Source of the DNA: Nitzschia sp. DOCU1
Lineage: Eukaryota > Bacillariophyta > Bacillariophyceae > Bacillariales > Bacillariaceae
Direction: 5' to 3'
Length of the DNA: 64,000 nucleotides
NCBI GenBank assembly: GCA_951394045.1
Contig: OX595991.1
Coordinates: 1-64,000, forward strand
Positions 39,593 through 51,900 of the stretch are shown here, in pieces. The notes under the pieces were generated by a model that was not told where the DNA came from, did no database searches, and saw nothing but the letters and a program-made list of their open reading frames with translations. Position numbers and translations under genes: made by a program. Each line of letters begins with the position of its first letter. The first letter of the stretch is position 1.

Positions 39593-42500
39593 TTAGCTAT
39601 GGAATGCTACCTGAAGGGACCCCGGTGTCATCTCGCATGTCGTTAGCGATTGCTTGGACCATATACTTTTCTTAGTAGTATCTGGCAACGACGCTGGTGA
39701 CGCTACCACTTCAAAGCAAAAATTAATGGACTCCGGTGTTTCCTCGGGCTGTTCTTTATTTCGAAGCGGAGGCGGAGACGAGCTCCGTCTAGGCATGGTC
39801 GGCGGACCAAGGTTCCGACTAGGCATGACGGGAGGGCCGCGGACCCCACGATCCGAAACATCTTCGGGGTCATCTAAAACGCCGTTGAAGCGCTGGTGGC
39901 GGGCTTCAGTAAAAAATGTGGTTATGGAAGACTGTCCTGTCACACTGCCGTCACCTCTCGACGGAGATAAGAAATCGTAGCGGTTGCGGAGTTGAGCTCC
40001 CTTAGATTCGGCTCCCCATTCTGTGTATAGCCAGAGGGCATTTTCCATATACTCGTGGGCTCTGCAGATGACCTTTTCTACATAGTCCCCTTTACGTGAT
40101 GCTTTCCCAGTTTCGCAAAGAAGCATGAGACCGCATTGTTCGTTCATAATCGCCTCCAAATGCCCTAGTTGTGACAGGGAGCAGGCTGCGATCGCCTCGT
40201 CATACGCCGACTGCCTTTGCTTATCCACAGCTCGAAGGCAAAGATAGGCGGGAGAGGCATTCAAACTCCCAATGGAATCGAGTTTTCGCAATTCTTTCAT
40301 CATCAGTTGGCCTTGCTTCAGCAAATGTTTGTCTCCGAGCTTTCGACCCAACGTCAGTGCACCTAGTCCATGAAATGTCAATCGCAAGTGCTGGCGGACC
40401 AACGGTAGATCAAAAACGGGATAGTCATCAAGCCGGTGCATCATGGCCAACATGGTGTCTTCGTCGTTGAAGATGTAAGCCGCGACGAGACGCAAAATTG
40501 CACTATCCCGGAGAGTCATCTTGCGGTTGTTGCCGTTTAACCCCGAAACAATTTCGTGTTCGGAAAAAAGCAACGATTGAGTTAGCATATCCGAGGACGA
40601 CGATCCCGAAGCCTGCCTTCCTTGCATCAGACGAACAAATTGACGGCAAAGCTCGAAAATGGCGACATAGCCAGGTTGAGCCAATTGTCGTGCCTTGCCT
40701 TGAAAAAGAAGCAGCTTAGGCTCGAGCAGCGCATTGAGTGGCAAACCGCTTGCAAAATGAATTAAAGGAATGTGCATTGCCGACATGAAGGCAATGTCGA
40801 CATTTCCAGCAGCCATAGCCATGCGGTAGTTGGCCAAGAATGCATCCATAGACTCCACAAAGGGTTTCCTCAAATGCAACATACCGGAATGTAGAATCAA
40901 GCGACTTGTCGCATACTCCGAACCCTTTTCGTCGGGAAATCTCTCGTACAGCTTTTCAACAACCGAGGCATAGGCAAAGATCGTTCGGAATTCACCTGCC
41001 CGTCGCATGGGCACCGAAAAGTCCGTCATGATGATGAGCAAGTACTTGCTTATCCCTTGTTCCAACGACAGTCTTAGCGCACGAAGACACGCAAACTGAT
41101 GGAGCGCTGTGTTGCTAGACATGTTGCTGATAAAGCAAAGCTGGGCGAGAAGCTTCATTCGCCAATCATCTTCCATCATGGAAAGGCTAGCAATAGAGGA
41201 AATGGGCCCTTTGAGAGCCATTTGATATCGTAGGCGTTCCTTGAGAATTTCCGCCTTTGTGGGATTTTCCGGAATGGGCAGCCCGAGCTCAGTCAACAGC
41301 TTAGCACTCTCTATAGCACCCACACCATGGCTGTTGTCGTTTTCTTTAACAACCATTTGAATTCGTGTATAGTGCGCATCCGTCATATCACGTGGGCATC
41401 TAGCATGCTCCAGAATGGTAGAAATGGCTCCGGAGGCTTCGGCGTAGTGCCCCAAGGCGAATTCCGTTTCCATCAGGCGATTGTGGAGGGCGAGACAAAA
41501 GTCATAGTCCAGCGACCAGAGTGATGTAGCGTCTTCGCCCCATTCGTCGATAGAATCATCCATTTGTTGATAACGCGCAGCCGTTCGAAAGTGCTTGACC
41601 GCTTGTTCGAAGCTGGCCTTGCGGAGGCAAATCGATCCGACAAGGTAGTTTGCCTGAAGAAATTCCATCAAGTCACATGGCAACCGATCGCGTGGAAGGC
41701 TATTCAAATGATCTACAGCGACGAATAACATCCATTCCTTTTCGGGGGGACAAATAGCTCGTTTCCCGTTGCACCATAGTGTTGTTGGAGTTCGTTCTTT
41801 TGTTACCTGCTCGTCCGCTGACGATGATTCCATGGCTAGCTCCAATAGCACCCTGCCGATGCAGGACCGAAGCTTGTGACGGGCATCGCCTGACGGGACC
41901 AAGTCGTACGCGGATTCCATCACTCGATCATGGGAAAACTTGAACTCCACCTTGCTGGATCCAGTAGCCACGTCACGTTCTAACGGCACATGAACCGTCG
42001 TCAACAGTAAACCTTGCTCGACACCGACTTCTAGTAGTCGTGAAAGCTTGGCATCATCCAACTTGGGACTGGTTTCTTCTGGAGAGTAGAGTACGACCTT
42101 TGAGGCGATGACGGCCGATAGACAGTGCCACAAGACCTTGGTATCGATGGAATGGCTTATATACGACGCCACAATCAAGGCCTTGCGCAGCATGGGATCT
42201 TGAAGACAACTGAGTTGATCCTGAACCATGTGGATGACGTCCTTTTCTTCGACGAGCAGTTCCAGGTTGTTTCGCTCCGAGATCCCAACAAGATTGAAGG
42301 CCCATTCAAACCACATGACATCATAATAAATTATATGGTTTCTCGCCAGGGCTTCCATCACTTGACGGCAATAAAAGATATTTCCAAGGGTACGCGAATA
42401 AATGAAATGAGCCAGAGGCTCGATTTCCGCATACACTTGTTCATCGTCTGACGGATTCTTGCTCTTTGGGTCCAGTTTATCCAAGGTCTCTGCAACAAAT

Positions 42501-43888
42501 CGCAGTACTTGCTTTGGACTAAGATTCCGCACTTGAATTCGATGAACAACCTCCTCGTCGCCATTGAGTTCATCAGTCACGCTGCTACTAGTAATCGTAG
42601 ACAGAGCTCGATTCAGCTCTTCTTGCTTGAAAGATTGCTCTGATGAGGTTCGAACGGTTCCAATGAACATCCATGGCGGCATGGAAGGATCTTTCCAAAG
42701 ATATTTCAGTAGATGCAACGAGCTTGAATCCATCCACTGTAGATCGTCTAGAAAGAAGACCAAAACGTTGTGTGTTGACCGGTCGTTGTCATCGTCTTTG
42801 CCAGTTGAAACGTTGTTTATTTTGAGAAGCATTCGCAAAAAGGTTCCCACGACCATGGCAATATGTGGAACATCTGATGCAATATTCTTGGGTAATGATA
42901 GAAGCCCCCCGGAAGATTGCGTGTTGAAAGAGCTTCTTCGCAAATTGGATGTGATCAAAGTTCGATTGCTATCATCAAGACTCACACCATCACCGCATGC
43001 AGCATTCCCATCCTCCTTGTTTTTCTCGCCTTTCAAAGTAGTTTGGTGCTCTATCGTGCTGCTAGTCGGCGTACTACCCTCGTCGTGTAGATCTTGTTCT
43101 TGCAAAGCACTAGTATGGCTGCGTCTCTGCTGCTTCTGTGGAGAGGGCAGCAACATAAAGGGGGCCAGCCCCGGCGCGATATCAACTAGCAATCGAATAT
43201 CATCTGGCCAAAGACAACAGTCATCAGCCCGCAAGAACTGTTGCTTTTTCAGAGATTCGTCATTGTTGTTCTCGAAGATGGTAGACTCCATCACAGAAGA
43301 TGAATGAGTAGATGTTTGCCGAGCAAGCATGGTCAACGCTTGTGCAATTCCACTATAAGGAACCGACGCCTCGAGGACTTCTTCTTCTTCTTCGTCTGGT
43401 TTCTCCCACAATCTACCGGTACCGGTAGTAGTAACACTGGATGAAGCAATATGCGGCTCGTTGTATTTTCCTGCAGCAAAGAAAACGTTGCTTCTCTTTG
43501 GCGTACGGGTTGTTATTCGTTTGAGGAACTCAGGAATCAGCGCCGACTTTCCAACCCCACTGTATCCTTCCAGCAAGACAATCTGAAGATTCCTTCTTGT
43601 GCTATGCTGCGAGTCGGTGGGGGCAGATGAGGACGATGACGGGGACACTAGACGATCAAAGATCTCTTCTAGCTGCTCTAGTTCGTGCTCCCGCCCAAAC
43701 AGCTTGTCTTGAGGAAACCGAAGGGTTCTCTTGCCTAATAGTGGATCCACACAGTCATCATCTTCGTCGTCACTGTGATCATCTTCGTCGTCATCTTCGT
43801 CTTCATCGGGCGAACGATTCTGCATTGTAGTGGTAGGGTGCGATCCGTTCAGTTCAGGATCGACGTCGAGAGTCGGTACATCAACCAT
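39593..43888 (-). CDS. STAND-type AAA ATPase with helical-repeat domain, 1431 aa
   Basis: The N-terminus is acidic (runs of Asp/Glu, residues ~25-50). The AAA_16-like domain starts with LFGREHELEQLEEIFDRLV, followed by Walker A GYSGVGKSAL (Lys114) and a Walker B-like VFFLDDLQWMD. The FGRE..L opening and LDDLQW motif are typical of the predicted-ATPase module in large bacterial and protist signalling proteins. Residues ~650-1330 form TPR-like helical repeats, ending with a WLYTEWGAESKGAQLRNRY segment seen next to sensor kinases in such proteins. No kinase, cyclase or GAF domain is visible here, so the output is missing or supplied by a partner. The tail is Pro/Ser-rich. The ATG at 43888 was chosen over a TTG upstream. 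No intron is needed. Confidence 0.82.
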   Translation of the reverse strand: MVDVPTLDVDPELNGSHPTTTMQNRSPDEDEDDDEDDHSDDEDDDCVDPLLGKRTLRFPQDKLFGREHELEQLEEIFDRLVSPSSSSSAPTDSQHSTRRNLQIVLLEGYSGVGKSALIPEFLKRITTRTPKRSNVFFAAGKYNEPHIASSSVTTTGTGRLWEKPDEEEEEVLEASVPYSGIAQALTMLARQTSTHSSSVMESTIFENNNDESLKKQQFLRADDCCLWPDDIRLLVDIAPGLAPFMLLPSPQKQQRRSHTSALQEQDLHDEGSTPTSSTIEHQTTLKGEKNKEDGNAACGDGVSLDDSNRTLITSNLRRSSFNTQSSGGLLSLPKNIASDVPHIAMVVGTFLRMLLKINNVSTGKDDDNDRSTHNVLVFFLDDLQWMDSSSLHLLKYLWKDPSMPPWMFIGTVRTSSEQSFKQEELNRALSTITSSSVTDELNGDEEVVHRIQVRNLSPKQVLRFVAETLDKLDPKSKNPSDDEQVYAEIEPLAHFIYSRTLGNIFYCRQVMEALARNHIIYYDVMWFEWAFNLVGISERNNLELLVEEKDVIHMVQDQLSCLQDPMLRKALIVASYISHSIDTKVLWHCLSAVIASKVVLYSPEETSPKLDDAKLSRLLEVGVEQGLLLTTVHVPLERDVATGSSKVEFKFSHDRVMESAYDLVPSGDARHKLRSCIGRVLLELAMESSSADEQVTKERTPTTLWCNGKRAICPPEKEWMLFVAVDHLNSLPRDRLPCDLMEFLQANYLVGSICLRKASFEQAVKHFRTAARYQQMDDSIDEWGEDATSLWSLDYDFCLALHNRLMETEFALGHYAEASGAISTILEHARCPRDMTDAHYTRIQMVVKENDNSHGVGAIESAKLLTELGLPIPENPTKAEILKERLRYQMALKGPISSIASLSMMEDDWRMKLLAQLCFISNMSSNTALHQFACLRALRLSLEQGISKYLLIIMTDFSVPMRRAGEFRTIFAYASVVEKLYERFPDEKGSEYATSRLILHSGMLHLRKPFVESMDAFLANYRMAMAAGNVDIAFMSAMHIPLIHFASGLPLNALLEPKLLLFQGKARQLAQPGYVAIFELCRQFVRLMQGRQASGSSSSDMLTQSLLFSEHEIVSGLNGNNRKMTLRDSAILRLVAAYIFNDEDTMLAMMHRLDDYPVFDLPLVRQHLRLTFHGLGALTLGRKLGDKHLLKQGQLMMKELRKLDSIGSLNASPAYLCLRAVDKQRQSAYDEAIAACSLSQLGHLEAIMNEQCGLMLLCETGKASRKGDYVEKVICRAHEYMENALWLYTEWGAESKGAQLRNRYDFLSPSRGDGSVTGQSSITTFFTEARHQRFNGVLDDPEDVSDRGVRGPPVMPSRNLGPPTMPRRSSSPPPLRNKEQPEETPESINFCFEVVASPASLPDTTKKSIWSKQSLTTCEMTPGSLQVAFHS

Positions 43889-44645
43889 GCAAGTATCTTT
43901 GTCACTTTGGTGCGTCGCGACCCTCTCTCTCCTGTGCAATTGTGGACAAAGGGTTGGCGGTAATGCTTCGAAAACAAAGTACCGGTAGACGCGGCAAGAG
44001 CAGTGGAGTTGATACCGGTAGACTCACGCATCCATCGCACTATTGGTGCTGCGAATTTTTGGGCACCTTGCAAATCCGGGAACTTTGAGCAAATTCCCAT
44101 GCAACAACCGGTATTGCAAGTTAGCGTTTGGCAACAGTCAGTCAGTAGAGTACCTGGCAGTTGAACTTGGCTTGCAATCGATTCGATGCCTCCAATGGAA
44201 TATGCCCCAAGAATTTAGGCTATTAGCACGAAGGTCATTTTGGGGTTCGACGGTATTGCATAGTGGTGTGGAATCGATTGGCGCGCAATTAAAAACAGTT
44301 CTGCTACGGAAGAAGCGCGAAGGCGGAACTCATAAATACTACCGCGTTCGACTATGATACCGGTAATCGAAACGTTGGAGAACATGGAAGAAAACCTTCC
44401 CTAATTAACTTCCGTAAACGCGATCAATTCCCTACGAGGCCTGTTGCACTCTCGCAAAACACCACATGTCACAACTTTAATAGTGTAGTAAAGTAAAGAT
44501 AAATGGTGTCGATTGCGTTTACCGTGGTAGTTTGAAACTAAAGATGAATGTTGTCGATTGCGTCTACCGTGGTAGTTTGAAACGTGCCTGATTGACGACC
44601 TTCGGTGTTGCGTTTACATACACTAGTAGCGATTGAAATGGCTTT
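43889..44645. other. Intergenic region, nothing supported
   Basis: This 757-bp region contains a near-duplicate pair of ~45-bp blocks (AAAGATAAATG.TGTCGATTGCGT..ACCGTGGTAGTTTGAAAC at about 44495 and 44540). No gene is supported. Confidence 0.5.
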
Positions 44646-47600
44646 CTATTTCTGCTGCTGCGGCATGACAAATTCAGCAGGTACTTCTTCTTCAAAGTCG
44701 CCATCATCATAGAGCAAGTTGTACGTGCCATCGGCGTTCACACTATCCACCACGGCTCCAAACCATCTTGCTTGACCTCCGAATCGACCTCGAACACGAT
44801 CGCCCCGTTGAATCTTGATAGAATCAACGCGTTCTGCTTCCACCTCAAGGCTACCTACTTGGAGATTCAAGGATCGAAGCAAGTCAAGTGACACTTTGTC
44901 CTCGTATCGTTCGTCCATGGGAATGTCATCGTCTTCATCATCATCCAAATAGTATACGCTGGCCCAACCCAGTGGATGAATCGAGAGAATTTCAACTTTT
45001 CTCCAATCGCCTTCTCCTGAATAATCCAATTCAGCGATCTGGCCCTGAACGAGGCTTTGGAACGAACTCAATTTGGCAATCGGAACCACGCCCGAATCTC
45101 CCAACTCTCCTGGGACTGTGTAAGATACTCGGACTTTGTCATTGCCGACGCGTTGCTGAATAGTAGCGTCCCAATATTGGTCCGTGTCCATGTAGGGGGC
45201 CAATACTTTATCGCCGCTACGAACTAAACGAATCGAACCATCGGCATTGAGAACCAAGAGACGAGAAGGGGCCTTGAACAAGCGAGCAGCAGTGGATATC
45301 TTGGAGAGCGGCTTGTCGACAATGGGACGAGCCATCCACCAAGACTTGGTAGGCGAGGGCTGCCTATTCCGGCTAGCGCCGGCTGTAGTATGCAGAATCT
45401 TGTTGTTCTTACTCGGCTTCTTCTCCATCTTTTCGTCAACAGGAAGAAATAGAAGGTCTTGATAGTCCAGGACCAATCTCGTCGTAAAGCGCTTGGCCAT
45501 GACGGTCTCTCGGGATAGTCCAAAGCGAGCATCCGCCAAAACTATCTTGAGATGTTCATCCAATGCCGCTACCCACGGGAAGTCTCTAGCGTAGACTTGA
45601 CGTGCAACATATCTTTGCGTCACTTTCTCATCCATGACACTCCAAAAGCCAGTGTGGGCATCCTGTTGCAAAAATCGTGGAGTTACACCATGGATAGGTT
45701 GCTTCATGTACGTTACAAGCCATTCATGACCGCCAACACCAGCATCGTGTAGTTCGTGCAGCGCTTTGGAAAATTCCAAATTGCCTGGATGGTATTCTAA
45801 AACATGATTGAAACTTGCGAGGTAGGGGGCATCAAAACGACTTCCCACCAAAACATCATATCGTGTCGGATACGTCGTAGCTTCCAAAGGCTGAACCATG
45901 GCAGTTGCAGAAGATGAAAACGGTTGTCGCCAGGTATCTTTCATGCGGATGCGTTTGCCCAAGTGAGAAAACTCTGTCACATACTTGTAAAAACACCACG
46001 CCAAGGAGAGAGTGACGAGATATTTCCACAGGGTACGCCCCACCATGGCCCCAGCGCCCCGCCCTCGAGCCATTGCCAGCAAGATAGCTTGGGCAAATAG
46101 ATAGACTCCAAGCGCCATCCAATGAATCTTGTCGACCAAGTCTTTAATGTTGCCAATCAATCGAAGCAAAAAGGGTTCCCATTCGTCCTCTTCGTCTTCT
46201 TCATCTTGGCGTCGACGACGCCCTCGCTTGGATTTTTCCACGTCCTTTGCGTCGGCACTTGCTTGATACTTGCGTCCATGAATCAACCATTTCGGCATTC
46301 CAAGACTATTCTTCAGAAATTTAACAAAATCCGGCAATTCGTACTTGGCAAAAAAGTCTTCATCGTTGGCCAATTGTCTGGCAAAATGTTCCAACCACAC
46401 AATGCCCCATTTCGTCCCAGGCAATTTCCAGATTCCAAGCGCTCGCAAGGCTGCTAGAGGTTGCCTCAGTCGTCGACTAGCATATTTTAAATCCTCAAAC
46501 GTATGCCCCCATTGATTCCATCGTTGATAGTAGTACGTTCCAAGGCCTTGTTGTCGGACATCCCCTTTCTCCAATGCTTGTCGACTGACAAAGGTCAAGA
46601 TAAACATGACTCTGTTATAAGGTCTCTCCGGATCCAAATTTCGCGGACCCCGATGCCATACATTTTGGTTGAACATCATGCCATCTCCGGTATACAGCAT
46701 GCCGACGTCTTTTCCCGTCAATCCATTGGAAGATACTTCAAAGGAATTGTCCGGTAAACATACATCTTCTAGGTGTTCATTGGCACACCATTGCGTCCCG
46801 GGACAAATGGTAGTAGCTCCCATGCGACTAGTCGTATCTTGCAATGCCATAAAAAGCGTATACGAGTGCAAAAAGGTTCGAGAATACAGCAAGGACGATC
46901 CAAAAAAATCTGAATCGGTATGAATTCCTGAAAACAAAAGCAAATGATGTTAGTAGACGACCGATAGCAACGGCAACAAGGAGCTAATGCCAGCAGCTAG
47001 CCCGATAGATAACTGGGCGTACCTTGCATTTCAGCTCCATGCAATGTGGTAAGTGTCGAGATTTCCACCAGCGCCGGATCTGGTCCCACAATTCCTTCCA
47101 ACGTCGTCCTGAGCACTTGATTCGAGCCAACTTCCTCTAGAGCTTGAGCAATAATGTCATTGTCATCGACCCCCAGTCCCAGACTCAATCTTCCAATATC
47201 GCCCCAGAACTTTTCATGCCACGGCAAACGATCTTTAATATCATGACGCGTTTCCAAATACGCACGCAATTTAGTAGCAGTTGTATTTTTCAAAAGGTTT
47301 CGAATCAGAACGGCCCCATGGGTCATCATGGTATTTGCCGCATCCGATGCGGAATCTTCTTCCGAAACAATCAAATCATTGCTATTGTGAGTAGTGACAT
47401 CTTCGGCAGTGCATTGACGACCATAATAGGTCAGGTCGGGAAAAAAGTCCACATAATACCCTCCGGCATCCACATCACCACTGCGTCGAAAACTTTCAAT
47501 AAGAGTCTGAAGCGGACCGGTATAAAAGTTATAGCAGCAACGCGTCGACACCCATGCCACCAGCACGAGCCACAAGGGCAATTCCAGGAATAACCAGCGA

Positions 47601-47827
47601 AGGGAAAGCAACAGGGGTTTGTTGTTCCGACTAGTTCCGCTACTAGTACAGCTGCTGGTGCCGGTACTGGCTGCCACTTTGAACATCATCTTGTTGTTGA
47701 TGTTGTAGAGTATGTGAAGTTTAGAGCTAGTGAATGCATCGATGGATGCATCTACCGCCATCGACACGAAGGATGATGCGCCGCGATCCGTTGCACTTGG
47801 GAAGAGTTCGCGTTTGGAGTCATCCAT
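44646..47827 (-). CDS. Membrane 2-oxoglutarate/Fe(II) oxygenase with C-terminal Tudor/SH3-like modules (2 exons, 1028 aa)
   Basis: Exon 1 is 47827-47023 and exon 2 is 46927-44646. The 95-bp intron runs GTACGC..TTTCAG and splicing restores LHGAEMQ-GIHTDSDF exactly across the iron-binding motif. A transmembrane segment lies at ~71-96. The oxygenase domain has His271 and Asp273 (HTD), distal His360 in VWHRGPRN and Arg374 as candidate 2-oxoglutarate ligand, a phytanoyl-CoA/prolyl-hydroxylase-like layout. A basic/acidic linker and further hydrophobic helices follow (~530-600). The C-terminal ~220 residues hold beta-barrel modules: VLAPYMDTDQYWDATIQQRV, and RGDRVRGRFGG with WFGAVVDSVNADGTYNLLYD, which resembles a Tudor or SH3-type fold. 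Substrate unknown. Confidence 0.82.
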
Positions 47828-48904
47828 GACTGGCTAGACGCATGTACTAACCGATTAAGAGTGCTCCGCTTTGTATTGGATAGGTTTATTTTGACCTACA
47901 TGGCTATAGGTTAAACATATGAAGACACACACGCCGGCCGCATACACCCTTCTTTTCCCGCCATCCGATGAATATTTCTAAATCCAAGCCCCAACAAAGT
48001 GCCAAAGATGTCGGGGTGCGCGGGAACACGTGCGCCTCCCTTTGTCCTACTTTGTCCGTCGGATGAAATCGGACATCATGAAATTCGAAGGGCGACAATC
48101 AAGGAAGCCTGCAATGGCAACATAAACAACAGCATCGGCGCCAACGCTATTTCAGCTTCGACGACAACATACAAGCGGTTCACTCAATAAGCCCCAACGA
48201 ATCCAACTGCGTAGGAATGATGGGGGGAATTAGCGGCAACCGGCAAATCTGTGCATCATCATTGTCGTTTCGGCGGTCGCTATTACTAGGATTTTTTTAA
48301 AGAAGGCTCTAAACTTCACGACTCTCGAGCTATCGTCGTAGCTGTGTTATGATATTACCGCGGCTATTGCTCGGCCCAAGATTACAGGTACAGGGGTGAG
48401 CCTACCGGTAGGAGACTACATTAGAACGCTGAAAGACACGAAAATGAGCCTTGGCATGGGGAACCACAAGGGTTCTAATATCTGTGGTTCCACCAGGGTA
48501 GTAATCAATTATTGCGACAAGAGAAGATATGCCTCCTCGTGCCACAGCAAACGACTTTAAGAAACCAAAAGTACTAAAAGGTACCAGGTAAGGACATTGC
48601 AATGCATATATGGTTCCGCCAGATAAAAGATATTGTTGTTGCAACAAAGAGATGCTGCCTTAGTCGGACTCGATCGCATGCGTCAGCATCACCGTGATCA
48701 CATGTGCCCATGCAGAAGTACCCGGTGGCGAGTTCACGCTCAGAAGCAGCTTGCCTCCGCTAGGTGTCAGGGAAGATTTTGCAATCTTTGCCGGAAGATG
48801 CTCAGCCTCTCGTTTGGCATAATTACCCTTCTTATTCACTGGATGAACGAGGTTAACCTTACATTGTTTTGATCCTTCTTCTGTTGTTGCTCATCACCAT
48901 CATC
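47828..48904. other. Divergent intergenic region
   Basis: About 1.1 kb separates divergent genes. No ORF with credible composition is present. The sequence near 48400-48660 has several non-ATG ORFs that I do not support. Confidence 0.5.
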
Positions 48905-51900
48905 ATGAACCAAAAGGCCTTGATCTTTTGGTTGGGTCCGTTCGCAGCAGGTGCTGTGCTGATGCTGAATGGCATCAGCACGGCTGGTGCTCAAGAAACA
49001 TCTTGCGGACTGGCCAAGACCACGGAGCTCTTGGACCTCATCGACGCTACTATAGCTGCCGCCGATGACTGTTACATGGATCTAGACGCGGTAGCAGACA
49101 TCATCGACTATGTCGGCGAATTCGTCACTCTTCTTGAGCTTTTGAAAACTGCAGGTGAGGATTCTGGACAAGCAATCGACAGGTTCAACGGAGTCTACAA
49201 CAATTTGAAGGTATTGATCAAAATGATTCCAAAACTAGGAAAGGTTGTGGATATGTTTATTCGAACCCTTGCACAGATTTCTTCAAAGTTTTCGTTTGTG
49301 GTTAATAAACTTCCTAGCTCGGAGACGCTCGAAAAAGTGAGCAACCGAATCGACACGGTTGAGACTGTCATGGATATCGCCACATTGAGAGCGTTGTACT
49401 ATACGCAGCGAATCCCCTTTTTCAAGTCGAATCTTGAGTTCCACAGGGATAGGGTGATCGCCGACGATTGTGAAGGCATTGAGGAACTTGAGGCCTGTTC
49501 CACCAACGACCTGCTTGTGTTTCAAGAAATGAGAGCAAGCTTTGAAACCTGTTCGGATGTCTTTGGTGCAGTTGCTGACAGCCTGGACCCTTTTGATTTT
49601 GATTGGATGTACGATTGGACTGACGTCTTTGACGGTATCAGCGAATGGACAGGAAAGTTTACCGACTGGCTTGAAGACTTCACTGAAGACGTTGCGTCCC
49701 ATGCCACCTATGCGCTTTGCTGTTACAACGTCCTAAGAGACGTTCGAGAGTTCACGGAAGTATCAGGAGGCCTTTTCAACCTTCTGACTTGCCCCGTCTC
49801 AGGAGCCGTCGACGAACTGGTCACTGAAGGTCTTGAGTGGATTTTGGAGCAACTTGGTGAGAATCCGATCACGCAGTTTGTTGTTGATGCTTCACGAATT
49901 GTGAGCATGTTCGACGTCCTTCCCGCTGGAGGTTCCTGGGTGTCGTTTCCGAATTTACCCGACAACGAGGTTCCTGACATGTGCATCAGTGACTTTGTTG
50001 CTTGGGTAGACACAGACTACGGCGGCGAAAACCATTTCGAGTTGATCGAAAATAACTCGGACGAAGACCAGGGTTTTGGCGACGCAGTCGCTGCAGAATT
50101 TATGGATGCATGCGACGCGGCTGAGGAGGCATTGTTTTCTGAGAAAGAAGACTGCTGTGACATTGTTCGAGTTTGCAATGCTACAGACAAGATTGTACTT
50201 TACGAAGGCAATGACTGTACCCAAAACATTGCTGGAACTCTTTCCGTCCCAGAATTGATCGGGACTGCTAATGCCATCACCAAGAAAGCTGGTGATCAGC
50301 AGTGCACCGCCAACGATGAGGCAAGATCTGTCAAATTCTTTGGACCTCTATCGCGAGGGGTTGTTCTGGCCGTTAGCGACAACTCAGACAACTGGTGTAC
50401 CGATGACTATGCCTCTATTGTCCTTACACAGGAGCTGGGAGACGAGGACGAACTTTGCGTCGGATCCTTCCAGCTAAGCAACCTCGAATACCGAAAAGTC
50501 GGTACCGGCTATGTCATGTATTCGCTCCCGAAAGATGGGCTAGATGGGAAGGTCTCTCGGTTTTATACGGCGTTGACAGACAATCCATCCACCTATGAAC
50601 CCCCTCTCTGTTCAGCTCAGGTAAGTTCCTTCATCGGCTTCACCGACTCTGCCCCGCCCCAGCTATGACCACTCAGCTCACAACATTGCATCGCTCTTCT
50701 CCAATCATGTATTTCAGAGTAAAGTGATGCTATTTGAAGGAAATTCCTGCACTCAAACTATTGTTGGGAAACTGGCGCCACCGGCAACCGGGGCGACAAG
50801 TACATTCGTTGCAGGATCAAGTACATTCCCGAACGATCAGGTTAGATCCGTAGCCTTGGTTGGGCCCATGAGTGCCGGTTTTCAAATGGAAGTGTTTGAT
50901 AATAGTGAACAGACCTGTGGTGACGACTACGGAAGCATTGTTCTCACTCAATCGCTAGCAGCATGGGAAACTCTATGCGTGAGCACATTTGAACAGGATA
51001 AAACTGCCACGAAGTATCAACAGGAGTTTTTCAAGCTCAATGGTCTCGACGGCAAAATCAGCTCCATCATCTTGAAAAATACCGGCAATGTCAACAACAA
51101 TGACTACAACAGGTGCCACACCGACTCTAGTGCCATCTTTCTTGAAGGAAACAGCTGCACGTCAGGTGGCATCGTAAAGTCGGTTGCGTTTCCGTCGGCT
51201 GGTCAACATAGCAAAATCACAGGATATAGCAACGATGCAGCACGTTCTGTTCTCTTGACGGGTCCTTTGACCGTAAGTTGCCACTGTTCTGTGGAACAAG
51301 AAAAGGAAAGTTTGAGCCTCACCCAGCCATTTGTTGTTGCATTTGCGTCGATATTCACAGAGAGGAAAGCGGCTTTATGTGGCGGATAACTCGAACGGCC
51401 TCCCATTTGACGACGTGGCGATTATTGTTCTTGAAGGTGACATGGCTAATGGGGAGAAGATCTGTGTCCCTTCTTTCCATAACGACGGCTTGTTCGGTAG
51501 TAAGGTTCGTGTGACATCCAGTTACGTCAACGGCCTCGACGGGAAGGTATCGCAGATTTACGCGTACACTCCCACATCGGCAGCGCTGACAATCAACGTT
51601 ATGGGTACGTTCAAAAATACAATGTGCAACGTAAACACTAAGTGCGCTCACATCCTTCTTCTGTTCGCAACGTGGTGGTGTCAGCCCGTCCCAAATGGTC
51701 ACCTTCGTTTTCGGAAGAAAATGGAGGCTATTCCGTTGACACAAAAGGCCCGATTGTCGGCCTGTGGGTTTCCACCAACTGGGGGGATAACAAACGAGTC
51801 CTGTACGCCGGATCGAGTTCCTGCATTGATAGTAGCCAAAGTCATCGCTGGACTAGCTGGTTCTCAGAGGAGCAAAGCTCTTATACTCAATGTAACGACA

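Noticed and set aside
42564..43307. 247-codon ORF antisense to the STAND ATPase gene
   Set aside because: Ser/Cys-rich shadow of the minus-strand gene, whose Walker motifs confirm the real strand.
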